NCBI RefSeq assembly: GCF_014174495.1
Contig: NZ_JACJHR010000002.1
Coordinates: 62,001-126,000 of the forward strand
DNA length: 64,000 nt
Origin: Amycolatopsis echigonensis
GTDB taxonomy: Bacteria; Actinomycetota; Actinomycetes; Mycobacteriales; Pseudonocardiaceae
Reading direction: 5' to 3'
Positions within the stretch are counted from its first letter, which is position 1. The number at the start of each line of letters is the position of its first letter. Below, in pieces: positions 1 to 9,370 of this stretch. The position numbers and the translations under genes were made by a program. The notes beneath the pieces were generated by a model. The model worked only from the letters and a program-made list of their open reading frames with translations. It made no database searches and was not told the DNA's origin.

Positions 1-450
1 GATCTGGCCACCGCACGGGCTCTCGCCGAGCAGGCGCTCGCCGAATGCGCCGCGGACTCGTTCTCGGCCGCCATCGCGCGGGCAGCCGCGTCGATCGCGC
101 TCGGCTGGATCGACGTGGCCGAGCATCGCCCGGAGGACGCCCGCCGCCGGATGCGACTCGGGGTCGAAACCGCGCACCGCTGGCATGACCACGGGTCACT
201 GGCCACCGCGTTCGAGGGCGTCGCCGGGGTCTTCGCCGAGGAGGGCCGGTTCGCCGACGCCGCCGCTCTGCTCGGCGCGGCGGCCGCGGTGCGCGGGACC
301 GCCGTGCCCGGCCAGCACGATGTCGCGCAGGTCACCGCGGCCGCGGAGCAGGCGCTCGGGCCGGACGGGTTCGCCGCCGCGTACACCGCCGGTAAGCAGC
401 TAGAACCATACGAACGCCTCGAGTTGGCCGGATTGTCCCCGGTCCAGTGA
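1..450 (+). CDS. C-terminal part of a TPR-rich transcriptional regulator (AfsR/LuxR ATPase type), truncated at window start
   Basis: The frame is open from base 1 to a TGA at 448-450, so the gene starts outside the window; about 149 residues are visible. The sequence is Ala/Arg/Glu-rich and helical, with TPR-like pairs such as AEEGRFADAAALLGAAAAVR. It ends in a segment resembling the C-termini of actinobacterial regulators that combine an NB-ARC or AAA ATPase with TPRs (AALLGAA, then LGPDGFAAAYTAGKQL). The DNA-binding and ATPase domains would lie upstream, so the exact class (SARP/AfsR or LuxR-type) cannot be told. A GTG at 115 is in frame but is internal, because coding-like sequence continues upstream of it. 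Confidence 0.65.
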   Translation, partial: DLATARALAEQALAECAADSFSAAIARAAASIALGWIDVAEHRPEDARRRMRLGVETAHRWHDHGSLATAFEGVAGVFAEEGRFADAAALLGAAAAVRGTAVPGQHDVAQVTAAAEQALGPDGFAAAYTAGKQLEPYERLELAGLSPVQ

Positions 451-511
451 ACCGGTACCACGCCGTCGGGGGGTACGCAGCGCCGCACGAGAGCGCGTAG
501 CCTTCCCTGCC

Positions 512-1696
512 GTGCGGAACGTAGTTGTGATCGGTGGGGGAATCGTCGGGCTGTCGGTCGCGTGGGAGCTGTCCCAGCGCGGTCAGGACGTGACGGTGCT
601 CGAAAAGGAAGCTCGCTGGGCGGCGCACCAGACCGGGCACAACTCCAACGTCGTGCACGCCGGGCTCTATTACAAACCGGGCTCGTTCAAGGCGCGGATG
701 TCGGTCGGCGGCAACCGGTCCATTGTGGATTTCGCCAGGCAGTACGGGGTGCCGGTCGAGGTCTGCGGCAAGCTGGTGGTGGCCACGCGCGAGGCGGAGA
801 TCCCCGCGCTGGACACGCTCGCCGAGCGGGCCGAGGCCAACGGCGTGCCGGCCAAGCGGATCACCCCCGCGGAGGCCCGCGAGTACGAGCCGGAGGTGTC
901 CTGCGTCGGCGCGCTGCGCGTCGAGTCGACCGGGATCATCGACTTCCCCGCGGTGTGCGCGGCCCTCGTACGGCTGCTCGACGAGGCGGACGCGGACCTG
1001 CGGCTGAACACCCCCGCGCTGGGCATCCGCCCGGCTCGCGGCGGCGGCGTCGAGGTGGCCACCGGTTCCGAGGTGCTGCGCGCGGACGCGCTGGTCAACT
1101 GTGCCGGCCTGCACGCTGACCGCGTCGCCGAACTGGCCGGTCTCACCCCGAGCGCGCGCATCGTGCCGTTCCGTGGCGAGTACTACGAACTGAAGCCGGA
1201 GCGCCGCCACCTCGTGCGCGGCCTGATCTACCCGGTGCCGGACCCGACGCTCCCGTTCCTGGGCGTGCACCTGACCCGCATGCTGGACGGCAGTGTCCAC
1301 GCGGGCCCGAACGCCGTGCTCGCGCTGCGCCGCGAGGGCTACCGCTGGGCCGACGTGTCGGTGAAGGATCTCGCCGACGTCGCCCGCTTCCCCGGTTCCT
1401 GGAAGCTCGCGCGCAAGTACGCCTACCCGACCGGCCTCGAAGAGGTGCTGCGGTCGTTCTCGAAGAAGCGGTTCGCCGCCAGCCTCGCGCAGCTCGTGCC
1501 CGCGGTCACCGAGGACGACATCGTGCGCCACGGCTCCGGTGTGCGCGCGCAGGCATTGCGCCCGGACGGTTCACTGGTGGACGACTTCCTCATTGAGTCC
1601 ACAAAGGACCAGGTGCACGTGCTCAACGCGCCGAGCCCGGCGGCGACGAGCGCACTGGAGATCGCCAAGTACATCGCCGACCAGGTGACCGACTGA
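512..1696 (+). CDS. lhgO: L-2-hydroxyglutarate oxidase (FAD-dependent)
   Basis: 394 residues, the usual length for LhgO/YgaF. The protein opens with an FAD Rossmann motif (VVVIGGGIVGLSVAWEL) and a basic/acidic strand (VTVLEKE) typical of the DAO superfamily. The family block HQTGHNSNVVHAGLYYKPGS follows near residues 38-57, and GSGVRAQALRPDG lies near the C-terminus. The family oxidises L-2-hydroxyglutarate to 2-oxoglutarate, a metabolite-repair reaction that passes electrons towards the respiratory chain. The GTG start at 512 puts the flavin motif at the N-terminus, as usual. It stands alone: the upstream gene ends at 450 and the downstream lipoprotein gene runs the other way. Confidence 0.92.
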   Translation: MRNVVVIGGGIVGLSVAWELSQRGQDVTVLEKEARWAAHQTGHNSNVVHAGLYYKPGSFKARMSVGGNRSIVDFARQYGVPVEVCGKLVVATREAEIPALDTLAERAEANGVPAKRITPAEAREYEPEVSCVGALRVESTGIIDFPAVCAALVRLLDEADADLRLNTPALGIRPARGGGVEVATGSEVLRADALVNCAGLHADRVAELAGLTPSARIVPFRGEYYELKPERRHLVRGLIYPVPDPTLPFLGVHLTRMLDGSVHAGPNAVLALRREGYRWADVSVKDLADVARFPGSWKLARKYAYPTGLEEVLRSFSKKRFAASLAQLVPAVTEDDIVRHGSGVRAQALRPDGSLVDDFLIESTKDQVHVLNAPSPAATSALEIAKYIADQVTD

Positions 1697-1715
1697 ACCG
1701 TCTAATGTAGACAGT

Positions 1716-2720
1716 TCAGGAAGGCAGATTCCCCGACACCATCGGGATTCCGGCCTTGACCGCGTCGCACGCCTTGGTCTTGTCGGACAGCTGCCCGCTG
1801 ACGATCTGGATCGAGGCGGTGTCCGAAACCGAGAGCCCGGCCGCCGCGCAGATCACGCCGCCGGAATCGTTGAAGTTCGGGAACAGCGACCATTTCCGGC
1901 CGTTCACGTCGATCTGCTCGGTCGGCGCGACTTCCATGCCCGGCCAGCGTTTCAACGGCACGTCCGGCCCGACCCAGACCTCGAACGGTTTCTGCCCGCC
2001 GTCTCCGTCGGTGTCCTTCCACAGGCAGTAGGTCACGTTCGGCGAGATGACCTTGGAACTGTCCAGTTGCCCCTGCGGTGCCATTTTCAGCTGCTGCGCC
2101 TGCTCCGGCTTCAGCAGCTGACACGGGTTCACCGACGCGAGCGGCCCGCTCGGCGCGGTGCCCCCCGGCGGAGTGCTCGGCGTGATCGGCGGCGCGGGCT
2201 GCCCGCCCGGCAGATGCGCGGCGACCTGCGGGATGACCTTCTTCGTGCGCTCGCAGGCCTGCGCGTCGTCCGGATAGGACACGCTCACGAAGGCGAACGA
2301 CTTCGGCCCGAGCGTCGTGTACAGGTCGCAGCTGCCGCCCATGAACCCGGCGTACCGCGTCCACGCGAACCCGCCGAGCTCCACCGGGTCGGCCTTCTTG
2401 AGAGCCCCCTGGAGGTAGTCGTCGAGGCTCAGGTCCACCGACCAGCCGACGGACATGACCACCGTGTGCTCGGTGTCCGTCGCGGTCCACAGGCACATCG
2501 CGGGCGCGCGCTGTTCCTTGCTGGCCTTCACCGGCCTGCCCTGCGGTTTGTAGCCAAGCCCGGCGAGCTGCTTCGCGTCGAGCAACGCGCACGGGTCGAC
2601 GACCTGTGTGACCGGCCCTTGCCCCGGCACCGGCGAAGCCACACCGCTCACCTGCTGCGTGCACCCGGCGAGCAGCATCGCGACCGCCGCCAGGGCGACC
2701 GCCGCTCCGTTGAACCTCAT
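1716..2720 (-). CDS. Lipoprotein with two DUF3558-like halves
   Basis: 334 residues. The start has a strong GGAGGAGGAG ribosome binding site. The signal peptide ends in the lipobox LLAGC (Cys about residue 20), so the protein should be lipid-anchored outside the membrane. DUF3558 is an actinobacterial family of unknown function, normally a single domain of about 150-200 residues. Here two related halves are visible, each opening with a PC-L-L motif (VDPCALLDAKQL, then VNPCQLLKPEQA) and each with a later Cys-containing segment, which suggests internal duplication with one disulfide per half. A low-complexity Pro/Thr/Gly linker separates them. It runs in the same direction as serS, 65 bases downstream of it. 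Confidence 0.85.
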   Translation of the reverse strand: MRFNGAAVALAAVAMLLAGCTQQVSGVASPVPGQGPVTQVVDPCALLDAKQLAGLGYKPQGRPVKASKEQRAPAMCLWTATDTEHTVVMSVGWSVDLSLDDYLQGALKKADPVELGGFAWTRYAGFMGGSCDLYTTLGPKSFAFVSVSYPDDAQACERTKKVIPQVAAHLPGGQPAPPITPSTPPGGTAPSGPLASVNPCQLLKPEQAQQLKMAPQGQLDSSKVISPNVTYCLWKDTDGDGGQKPFEVWVGPDVPLKRWPGMEVAPTEQIDVNGRKWSLFPNFNDSGGVICAAAGLSVSDTASIQIVSGQLSDKTKACDAVKAGIPMVSGNLPS

Positions 2721-2784
2721 CGGCTGTCTCCTCCTCCGCCCCGCACCCTACTGACCAGCGGGGTCCACGACAGCGAGCCCGGGC

Positions 2785-4053
2785 TCAGCGCTTGACCGGC
2801 TCCAGCACCTCGAGCCCGCCCAGGAACGGGCGCAGCGCCGCCGGCACCCGGACCGAACCGTCCGGCTGCTGGTGGTTCTCCACGATCGCGACGATCCAGC
2901 GCGTGGTCGCCAGCGTGCCGTTCAGCGTGGCGGCCGTCTGCGGTTTGCCGTTGTCGTCCCGGTAGCGGACGGACAGCCGGCGGGCCTGGAACGTGGTGCA
3001 GTTGGACGTCGACGTCAGCTCGCGGTACGTCTCCTGCGTCGGGACCCACGCCTCGCAGTCGTACTTGCGGTAGGCGGACGTGCCGAGGTCGCCGGTCGCG
3101 GTGTCGATGACCCGGTACGGGACCTCGATCGCGGCGAGCATCTCCTCTTCCCAGCCCAGCAGCCGCTCGTGTTCGGTCTCGGCGTCCTCCGGCTTGGCGA
3201 AGACGAACATCTCGACCTTGTCGAACTGGTGCACCCGGATGATGCCGCGGGTGTCCTTGCCGTACGACCCGGCCTCGCGGCGGTAGCACGACGACCAGCC
3301 CGCGTAGCGGCGCGGACCGGCGGCGAGGTCGAGGATCTCGTCCGAGTGGAAGCCCGCGAGCGGGACCTCCGACGTGCCGACGAGGTACAGGTCGTCGTCG
3401 CGCAGCCGGTACACCTCCGACGAGTGCGCGCCGAGGAAGCCGGTGCCGGCCATGATCTCCGGGCGGACCAGCGACGGCGTGATCATCGGCGTGAAGCCGT
3501 TCGCCGTCGCGCGCGCCACGGCCATGTTCAGCAGCGCGAGCTGCAGTTGCGCGCCGACGCCGGACAGGAAGTAGAACCGCGAGCCCGACACCTTCGCGCC
3601 GCGCTCCATGTCGAGCGCGCCGAGGCCCTCCATCAGGTCGAGGTGGTCGCGCGGGGTGAAGTCGAACGACGGCACCTCGCCGACGGTCTTCAGCACCGCG
3701 AAGTCGTCTTCGCCGCCGACCGGCGCGTCCGGGTGCACCAGGTTCGGCAGGACGCGGAACAGCTTGTCGAACTCCTCCGACGCCTCGTTCTGCTCGACCT
3801 CAGCGGCCTTGACCTGCGCCGACAGGTCCTTGGCGCGGGCCAGCAGGGCGGGCTTCTCCTCGGCGGAGGCCTTCGGCACCTGCTTGGACACGGACTTCTG
3901 CTCGGCCCGCAGCTTGTCGGCGGTCGCGATCGCAGAGCGGCGGCGCGTATCGAGGTCGAGCAGCTTGTCGACCACTCCCTCGTCCTCGCCACGGGCACGC
4001 TGCGACGCGCGCACGGCTTCCGGGTCTTCGCGCAGAGTCCTGGGGTCAATCAC
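2785..4053 (-). CDS. serS: Seryl-tRNA synthetase
   Basis: 422 residues from GTG at 4053, matching SerRS length; the frame stays open 40 codons further upstream but without SerRS-like sequence. The N-terminus ([16 protein letters not shown]) leads into the long antiparallel coiled-coil arm (about residues 30-100) that contacts the tRNA-Ser variable arm. The class II catalytic core has motif 2 ([15 protein letters not shown], then [10 protein letters not shown]) and motif 3 ([18 protein letters not shown]). The enzyme charges tRNA-Ser in the cytoplasm. The gene diverges from the aminotransferase gene across about 150 bases that should hold both promoters. Confidence 0.96.
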   Translation of the reverse strand: MIDPRTLREDPEAVRASQRARGEDEGVVDKLLDLDTRRRSAIATADKLRAEQKSVSKQVPKASAEEKPALLARAKDLSAQVKAAEVEQNEASEEFDKLFRVLPNLVHPDAPVGGEDDFAVLKTVGEVPSFDFTPRDHLDLMEGLGALDMERGAKVSGSRFYFLSGVGAQLQLALLNMAVARATANGFTPMITPSLVRPEIMAGTGFLGAHSSEVYRLRDDDLYLVGTSEVPLAGFHSDEILDLAAGPRRYAGWSSCYRREAGSYGKDTRGIIRVHQFDKVEMFVFAKPEDAETEHERLLGWEEEMLAAIEVPYRVIDTATGDLGTSAYRKYDCEAWVPTQETYRELTSTSNCTTFQARRLSVRYRDDNGKPQTAATLNGTLATTRWIVAIVENHQQPDGSVRVPAALRPFLGGLEVLEPVKR

Positions 4054-4205
4054 GGACAGAAGGGTAGTCGCAGGCCAGCCGCGCCTTCGACGCGGTTTCC
4101 CGTACACACTGTGCGGCGCCCTCGAGACAACCCGACAGTCTGATCGTTGTCGCCCGTTTCCCGCGCTCCCCATACTCGCTAGAACCCGGAGCGGAGGGAA
4201 TTCAC

Positions 4206-5486
4206 ATGACCGACGACCTGCTCGCGCGCCACCGCGCGGTGCTCCCGTCCTGGATGTCCCTGCTGTACGACGAGCCGATCGAAATCGTGCACGCGCAGGA
4301 TCGCCGTCTCACCGATTCCACCGGCCGCACCTACCTCGACTTCTTCGCCGGCGTGCTCACGAACGCCATGGGCTACGACGTCCCCGCGATCAGCGACGCG
4401 GTCCGCAAGCAGCTGGACACCGGCGTCCTGCACACCTCGACGCTGTACCTGATCCGCTCGCAGGTCGAGCTGGCCGAACGCATCGCGGAACGCTCCGGCA
4501 TCCCGGACGCCAAGGTGTTCTTCACCAACTCCGGCAGCGAAGCCAACGACACCGCGCTGATGCTCGCCACCCAATACCGCCGCAGCAACCAGGTGCTGGC
4601 GATGCGGAACTCCTACCACGGCCGGTCGTTCGGCACGGTCGCGATCACCGGCAACCGGGGCTGGTCGGCGTCCTCGCTGAGCCCGGTCAAGGTCAACTAC
4701 GTCCACGGCGGCTACCGCTACCGCAGCCCCTTCCGCGACCTGCCCGACACCGCCTACATCGACGCCTGCGTCGCCGACCTGGTGGAGCTCCTCGAAACCG
4801 CCACCGCGGGCGACGTCGCCTGCCTGATCGCGGAGCCGATCCAGGGCGTAGGCGGCTTCAGCTCCCCGCCGGACGGCCTGTTCAAGGCGATGAAGGAAGT
4901 CCTGGACGACCACGGCATCCTGTTCGTCTCCGACGAGGTCCAGACCGGCTGGGGCCGCACCGGCGACCACTACTGGGGCATCCAGGCGCACGACGTCGTC
5001 CCGGACATGATGACCTTCGCCAAGGGCCTCGGAAACGGCCTGGCAGTAGGCGGCGTGGTCGCTCGCGGCGACATCATGGACTGCTTCCGGGCGGAATCGT
5101 TCTCCACCTTCGGCGGCAACCCGGTGTCCATGCAGGGCGCGCTGGCCGTTCTGGACTACATCGACGACCACGATCTGCAGGCGAACTGCAAAGCCCGCGG
5201 CGACCAGCTGATGCGAGGCCTTCGCGCGGCGAACAGCCCCTTCGTCGGGGAGGTGCGCGGCAAGGGCCTGATGATCGGCGTCGAACTGATCGAACCCGGC
5301 ACCACAACGCCGAATACCGCCGCCGCCAAGCAAATGCTGGAAGAAACCAAGGACCGCGGTTTGCTCATCGGAAAGGGCGGCCTGCACAAAAACGTCCTGC
5401 GCATCGGCCCGCCGATGACCCTCACCGAAGCCGAGGCCGCCGAAGGTCTGCAAATCCTCCTCGACTCGCTGGCCGCGCTGTCCTGA
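4206..5486 (+). CDS. Class-III PLP-dependent aminotransferase
   Basis: 426 residues; the start is set by GGAGGG nine bases upstream of ATG 4206. Class-III aminotransferase features are present: the substrate/PLP loop [10 protein letters not shown] (about 106-115), the cofactor aspartate in [12 protein letters not shown] (Asp243), and the Schiff-base lysine in FAKGLGNG (Lys273). The family covers 4-aminobutyrate, ornithine and alanine-glyoxylate (AGT2-like) aminotransferases. The overall look resembles the AGT2/GABA group, but the amino donor cannot be assigned from sequence alone. No pathway partner sits beside it. Confidence 0.88.
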   Translation: MTDDLLARHRAVLPSWMSLLYDEPIEIVHAQDRRLTDSTGRTYLDFFAGVLTNAMGYDVPAISDAVRKQLDTGVLHTSTLYLIRSQVELAERIAERSGIPDAKVFFTNSGSEANDTALMLATQYRRSNQVLAMRNSYHGRSFGTVAITGNRGWSASSLSPVKVNYVHGGYRYRSPFRDLPDTAYIDACVADLVELLETATAGDVACLIAEPIQGVGGFSSPPDGLFKAMKEVLDDHGILFVSDEVQTGWGRTGDHYWGIQAHDVVPDMMTFAKGLGNGLAVGGVVARGDIMDCFRAESFSTFGGNPVSMQGALAVLDYIDDHDLQANCKARGDQLMRGLRAANSPFVGEVRGKGLMIGVELIEPGTTTPNTAAAKQMLEETKDRGLLIGKGGLHKNVLRIGPPMTLTEAEAAEGLQILLDSLAALS

Positions 5487-5535
5487 CCGCTCGCCCCGGC
5501 GATTTTGTCGTACCCCGGTGCGAAGATCCGTTCTC

Positions 5536-6072
5536 GTGAACACCGAACAGTTCTGGGCCTTAATCGACGAGGCACGCGGCCAGGCCTCCGCGCCGGAAGA
5601 CAGCTACGACGTAGCCGAACAAGCCTGCGCTTTGCTCTCCGCGCGGCCGCGGGAGGAGATCGTCGCCGCCCAGCAGATCGTCTGGGAGCTGCTGGCCGAC
5701 TCCTACCGCGCGCCGCTGTGGGCAGCCGCCTACCTGGTCAACGGCGGCTGCTCCGACGACGGCTTCGACTACTTCCGCGGCTGGCTGGTCATGCAAGGCC
5801 GGGAAGTCTTCGAGCGGATCGTGGCCGCCCCGGACGAACTGGCCGAGTTGCCCGCGGCGCGCGAGGCCGCGGCGGACGGCGAAGAACTGGAGTGCGAAGC
5901 CGCCCTGGGCGTCGCCTCGAGCGCGCACATCGACGCGACCGGCGAGGAACTTCCCTCGGACTCGTTCACCATCCGGTACCCGCAGCTGGACCCTGACTGG
6001 GAGTTCGACTACGAGGACGCCGACGAGATGCGGCGCAGGCTGCCTCGGCTGGCCGCGGCCTGTCTGTCCTGA
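5536..6072 (+). CDS. DUF4240 domain protein
   Basis: 178 residues from GTG 5536. It matches the DUF4240 pattern: an N-terminal FWALIDEAR helix, a middle block LVNGGCSDDGFDYFRGWLVMQGREVFE, split here as LVNGGCSDDGF and DYFRGWLVMQG, then a helical region ending before LPRLAAACLS. DUF4240 proteins are small cytoplasmic proteins of unknown function, frequent in Actinobacteria. The protein is acidic and has no membrane segment. In-frame codons run upstream to 5518, but homologous sequence begins at NTEQFW, which favours the GTG. It lies 49 bases after the aminotransferase gene and could be cotranscribed with it. A strong hairpin follows. Confidence 0.75.
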   Translation: MNTEQFWALIDEARGQASAPEDSYDVAEQACALLSARPREEIVAAQQIVWELLADSYRAPLWAAAYLVNGGCSDDGFDYFRGWLVMQGREVFERIVAAPDELAELPAAREAAADGEELECEAALGVASSAHIDATGEELPSDSFTIRYPQLDPDWEFDYEDADEMRRRLPRLAAACLS

Positions 6073-6088
6073 TCCCGCGGCACCAGCG

Positions 6089-6119
6089 CTGCGGTGCGGG
6101 AACCCGTCCCGCACCGCAG
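6089..6119. terminator. Bidirectional hairpin terminator
   Basis: Perfect 13-bp inverted repeat (CTGCGGTGCGGGA / TCCCGCACCGCAG) with a 5-base loop. It lies between two convergent genes (ends at 6072 and 6124), so it can end transcription from both sides. There is no clear U-tract, which is common in high-GC actinomycetes. Confidence 0.8.
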
Positions 6120-6123
6120 TGAG

Positions 6124-7038
6124 TCACTTCCGCACAAACCTCGCCACGTGCTCGGCGAGCGTCTCCCCCGCATCCTCCTGCAAAAAGTGCCCGGCCCCCG
6201 CGACCGTCGGGTGGTCCAAACCACCCGCGCCGCGCATCGAACGCCGCAGAATCGGCGCCATCCCCCCGGTAATCGGGTCCCCGTCCGAGAACGCGCACAA
6301 GAACGGCACATCCAGTTCCGTCAACGTCGCCCAGGCCGCCCGATTGGCCTCCGACGCCGGGTCGTCCGGCCGCGTCGGCACCAGCCCCGGCATCGCCCGC
6401 GGTCCGGCCTTGTACATCTCGTTCGGGAACGGCGCGTCGTAAGCCGCCCGGACCTCCTCCGACAACGGCGTCTGGCACCCGGCCTGCACACACCGCCCGA
6501 CGTCCAGGATCTGCGCGCCCTCCACCGCCTCGCGGAACTTGTGCCACACCGGCGGCATGTCCACGTCCCCGGTCGGCAATCCGGTGTTGGCCGCGACCAC
6601 CCCGGCGAACCGTCCCGGGTTCTCGGCCACCAGCCGCAGCCCGATCAGCCCGCCCCAGTCCTGCCCGACCAGCGTGACGTCGTTCAGCCCCAGCACGTCG
6701 AAGGAGAACCGGCGCATCCACTCCACGTGCCGCGCGTAGCTGTGGTCGGCGATCTCCGCGGGCTTGTCCGACCGCCCGAACCCGACCAGGTCCGGCGCGA
6801 TCGCCCGCAATCCGGCGTCGGCCAGCACCGGCAGCATCTTCCGGTAGAGGAACGACCAGCTCGGCTCCCCGTGGAGCAGCAGAACGGGCGGCCCGTCGGC
6901 GGGCCCGGCCTCGACGTAGCCGACTCTGATCAGCCCGCCGTCCGGGTCGGACAGATCGGTGTACTGAGGTTCGAAGGCGAAATCGGGCAGGTCCGCGAAC
7001 CGGTCTTCCGGCGTCCTGAGGAGTCGCACGGGTCCCAC
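6124..7038 (-). CDS. Haloalkane dehalogenase, HLD-I type
   Basis: 304 residues from GTG 7038; GTG 7029 (giving MRLLRTPEDRF) fits known family N-termini equally well. Alpha/beta-hydrolase fold. The HGEPSW motif (about 56-61) provides the oxyanion hole, the nucleophile is Asp127 in VGQDWGG with the halide-binding Trp next to it, and a late acid and AGAGHFLQED supply the rest of the catalytic relay. HGEPSWSFLYRKM and FGRSDKP are typical of the DhlA-like subfamily, which hydrolyses carbon-halogen bonds to alcohol plus halide. The natural substrate is unknown; no other dehalogenation gene is nearby. Confidence 0.87.
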   Translation of the reverse strand: MGPVRLLRTPEDRFADLPDFAFEPQYTDLSDPDGGLIRVGYVEAGPADGPPVLLLHGEPSWSFLYRKMLPVLADAGLRAIAPDLVGFGRSDKPAEIADHSYARHVEWMRRFSFDVLGLNDVTLVGQDWGGLIGLRLVAENPGRFAGVVAANTGLPTGDVDMPPVWHKFREAVEGAQILDVGRCVQAGCQTPLSEEVRAAYDAPFPNEMYKAGPRAMPGLVPTRPDDPASEANRAAWATLTELDVPFLCAFSDGDPITGGMAPILRRSMRGAGGLDHPTVAGAGHFLQEDAGETLAEHVARFVRK

Positions 7039-7075
7039 GTTAGTGGGAACGGGACCGCGCGGCAGTGCGCGAACG

Positions 7076-7528
7076 CTACGAAATCGCTACCGCGACCACC
7101 AGCCCCAGCCCGAGGTGCGCCGCCGCGACGACCACACTCGCCGGGGCGAACTTCTCGCTCTCGATCGTGGACCCGACGTCGATCCGGGTCGCCCACTCCA
7201 GCAGCCGCACCGCCAGCACCTGCACGATGATCCCGAGCAGGCCGTAGACCAGCGACGTGATCAGCCCGGCGGTGAGGTCGCTCGCGGAGCTGTAGATCGC
7301 CACGACCACGATGAACGCCATCGAGAGCAGCCCGGACGCGGTCACGATCACCGCGTTCGGCAGCCCGCGGGTGACCAGCTTCGACAGCTTGCCCGGCGTG
7401 GTGAAGTCGATCGCGTAGAACCCGGCGAACATCAGCAGCAGGCCGACGATGCCGTACAGCAGGATCGCGCCGATGCCGCGCACGAGGTCGGAACCGAACG
7501 TTGCGGGCAGCGCGAGCGTCGAGGTCAC
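7076..7528 (-). CDS. DUF350 integral membrane protein (YjfL-like)
   Basis: 150 residues from GTG 7528, chosen because AGGGAG lies five bases upstream; a longer frame to 7549 would place that site inside the gene. Four hydrophobic segments are visible (about 15-40, 55-75, 85-110 and 125-150) with a polar linker FTTPGKLSKLV after the first. DUF350 proteins are small inner-membrane proteins of unknown function and occur beside ATP-grasp ligases of the glutathionylspermidine synthase family and YgiB-like proteins, as in E. coli yjfL-yjfM-yjfC. The same trio occurs here, so this is the third gene of that cassette, 54 bases after the ligase gene. Confidence 0.85.
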   Translation of the reverse strand: MTSTLALPATFGSDLVRGIGAILLYGIVGLLLMFAGFYAIDFTTPGKLSKLVTRGLPNAVIVTASGLLSMAFIVVVAIYSSASDLTAGLITSLVYGLLGIIVQVLAVRLLEWATRIDVGSTIESEKFAPASVVVAAAHLGLGLVVAVAIS

Positions 7529-7582
7529 GGGGTCTCCCTGGATGGCCAATTCAGCCGGTGGAATCGGACATCCAGGGTTGTA

Positions 7583-8749
7583 TCATGACTCCGGGATACG
7601 ATGCGGCACAAACGCCGCACCGTCGTCGGTGACGAGTCCGCTGGTCTCGCGGATGCCGAGGCCCGCCGAGGAATCCCCGACGATCCACGCGCCGAGCGCG
7701 GGCCGGTACCCGTCGAACTCGGGCAGCGGGTCGAAGGCCTGGTAGACGTAGCCTTCCGCGCCGTAGACGCCGTCGGTCTGCGTTTCGTACCCGGTGGCCA
7801 CGATCTGCACGTTCGCGCCCTCGCGGCCGAGCTTCGGCTTGCGCACGTACTCGGTGAGCAGGCCGGGATCGTCAGCGAACGCGGGCAGCAGGTTCGGATG
7901 CCCGGGGTAGTTCTCCCACAGCACGGCGAGCAGGGTCTTGTTCGACAGCAGCATCTTCCACAGCGGTTCGACCCACAGCGTGCGCGGCATGGTCTCCACC
8001 GCGAACTTGCCGAACTCCTCGTCGACGACCCATTCCCACGGGTACAGCTTCACCACCGTGGACATCTGCGCCTCGGCGAGGTCGACGAACCGCTTGAGCA
8101 CCGGGTCCCAGCCGATCTCCTCGATCGCGAGCCCGACCGTGTCGAGCCCGGCCTCGGCCGCGGTCTCCTGCAGGTACGCCGTGGTCACGTGGTCCTCGCC
8201 GCTCGGATCGGCGGCGGACCAGGTGAAGTGCAGCTCGTTCGACGGCAGCTTGCCGCCGAGCTCCTTCCAGCGCTCCACCAGCTTCTCGTGGATGGAGTTC
8301 CACTGGTCGTCTTCCGGGAAGACGTCGGTTTTCCAGTACCACTGCAGCAGCGACGCCTCCAGCAGCGTGGTCGGCGTGTCCGCGTTGTACTCCAGCAGCT
8401 TGGCCGGCGATTTGCCGTCGTAGCGCAGGTCGAAGCGGCCGTAGACGTGCGGGTCCTGGCGCTTCCAGGACTCCGCGATGTGCGGCCACACCCACTCCGG
8501 GATGCCGAAGCGGTGGTACTGCTCGGTGGTCACGACGTTGTCGACGGCCTCCAGGCACATCGAATGCAGCAATTCGACGTCCGCCTCGAGCGACAGCACC
8601 TCGTCCATGTCGAAGACATAGTGCACCGACTCGTCCCAGTACGGCCGGGGTTTGCCGGTGCCGTCGCGCGCCGGGGTGCCGTAGACCAGGCCCTGCTCTT
8701 CGACGATCCGCTGCCAGTCGCGGCGCGGTTCCCGCCGGTCCCGATACAC
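7583..8749 (-). CDS. Glutathionylspermidine synthase-like ATP-grasp ligase (YgiC/YjfC family)
   Basis: 388 residues, similar to E. coli YgiC and YjfC, which lack the amidase half of Gsp. Family blocks include the aromatic N-terminus (YWDESVHYVFDMDEV), the substrate region RFDLRYDG and LLEYNADTPTTLLEA, and a late Trp-rich segment (LWENYPGHPNLLPAF). ATP-grasp ligases of this type make an amide bond between a carboxylate and an amine. Glutathione is not expected in a mycothiol-using actinomycete, so the substrate is unknown. The GTG start directly abuts the TAG of the upstream YgiB-like gene (8750-8752), which implies translational coupling. Confidence 0.88.
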   Translation of the reverse strand: MYRDRREPRRDWQRIVEEQGLVYGTPARDGTGKPRPYWDESVHYVFDMDEVLSLEADVELLHSMCLEAVDNVVTTEQYHRFGIPEWVWPHIAESWKRQDPHVYGRFDLRYDGKSPAKLLEYNADTPTTLLEASLLQWYWKTDVFPEDDQWNSIHEKLVERWKELGGKLPSNELHFTWSAADPSGEDHVTTAYLQETAAEAGLDTVGLAIEEIGWDPVLKRFVDLAEAQMSTVVKLYPWEWVVDEEFGKFAVETMPRTLWVEPLWKMLLSNKTLLAVLWENYPGHPNLLPAFADDPGLLTEYVRKPKLGREGANVQIVATGYETQTDGVYGAEGYVYQAFDPLPEFDGYRPALGAWIVGDSSAGLGIRETSGLVTDDGAAFVPHRIPES

Positions 8750-9370
8750 CTACGAGCCTCCGCTCTTGCCGGTCCCGCCGGTGCCTCCGGAGGTGCCGCT
8801 CTTGCCGCTGATGCCGAACCCGCCGCGCTGGATGCTGCTGCCCGACTTGGTCGAAACGTTGGTGTTGCCCGACGGCGCGGTGAAGCTGCCGCCGGAGACG
8901 TGCTGGCCGATGTTGCCGGATCCGCCGTAGTTGTAGCGGTACTGGCTGTACCCGCCGCCCGGAAGGGGGATGAACCAGAACCCGCCGCTGTAGTGGCCGC
9001 CGTGGCTGGTCGCGTAGCTCTCGTCGCAGTACTGGTCGTTTTGGATGACCCCGTTGGAGTCGGTGCAGACCGCGGTGACCTCGGCGGGCTTGGCGATCGT
9101 GTAGAACGTCGCGACCAATCCGACAAGACCGACGGTGACGCCGCCGCCGATCAGGATCTTGCGTTTGGTGGCCGCCTTCGCGTCGGCCGCCTCCTGCGCC
9201 GCGAGGGCTTCCTGACGTTCGCGTTCCTGGTCGGCGATGGCCTGCCGGCGGGCCCGCTGTTCGGCCACCGAGGGCTGCCGGGGCTGCGTGTTCGCGTCCT
9301 GGAAACGCATCGAGCCCGGCTTCTTCGGCTCCTCGGGCGGCTGCACGCCGCCGGTGTCGTCTTGCGTCAT
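8750..9370 (-). CDS. YgiB/DUF1190-like membrane-anchored protein with Gly/Ser-rich tail
   Basis: 206 residues from ATG 9370. Order of parts: a Gln/Arg/Glu/Ala-rich helical N-terminus (about 1-70), one membrane segment (ILIGGGVTVGLVGLVATFYTI), then an outside domain. That domain contains CTDSNGVIQNDQYCDESY (two Cys) and a Gly/Tyr/Ser-rich stretch (FWFIPLPGGG, YRYNYGGSG) that ends in repeated SGKSGTSGGTGG. The Cys-spaced motif and the FWF-P-GGGY section resemble YgiB/YjfM. Being first in the cassette and abutting the ligase gene strengthens the assignment. The function of the family is unknown; it is probably exposed outside the membrane. Confidence 0.75.
   Translation of the reverse strand: MTQDDTGGVQPPEEPKKPGSMRFQDANTQPRQPSVAEQRARRQAIADQERERQEALAAQEAADAKAATKRKILIGGGVTVGLVGLVATFYTIAKPAEVTAVCTDSNGVIQNDQYCDESYATSHGGHYSGGFWFIPLPGGGYSQYRYNYGGSGNIGQHVSGGSFTAPSGNTNVSTKSGSSIQRGGFGISGKSGTSGGTGGTGKSGGS

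Noticed and set aside
332..1531. 399-residue minus-strand frame opposite lhgO
   Set aside because: It is a shadow of lhgO: Arg/His/Gly-rich translation, no ribosome binding site, no recognisable domain.
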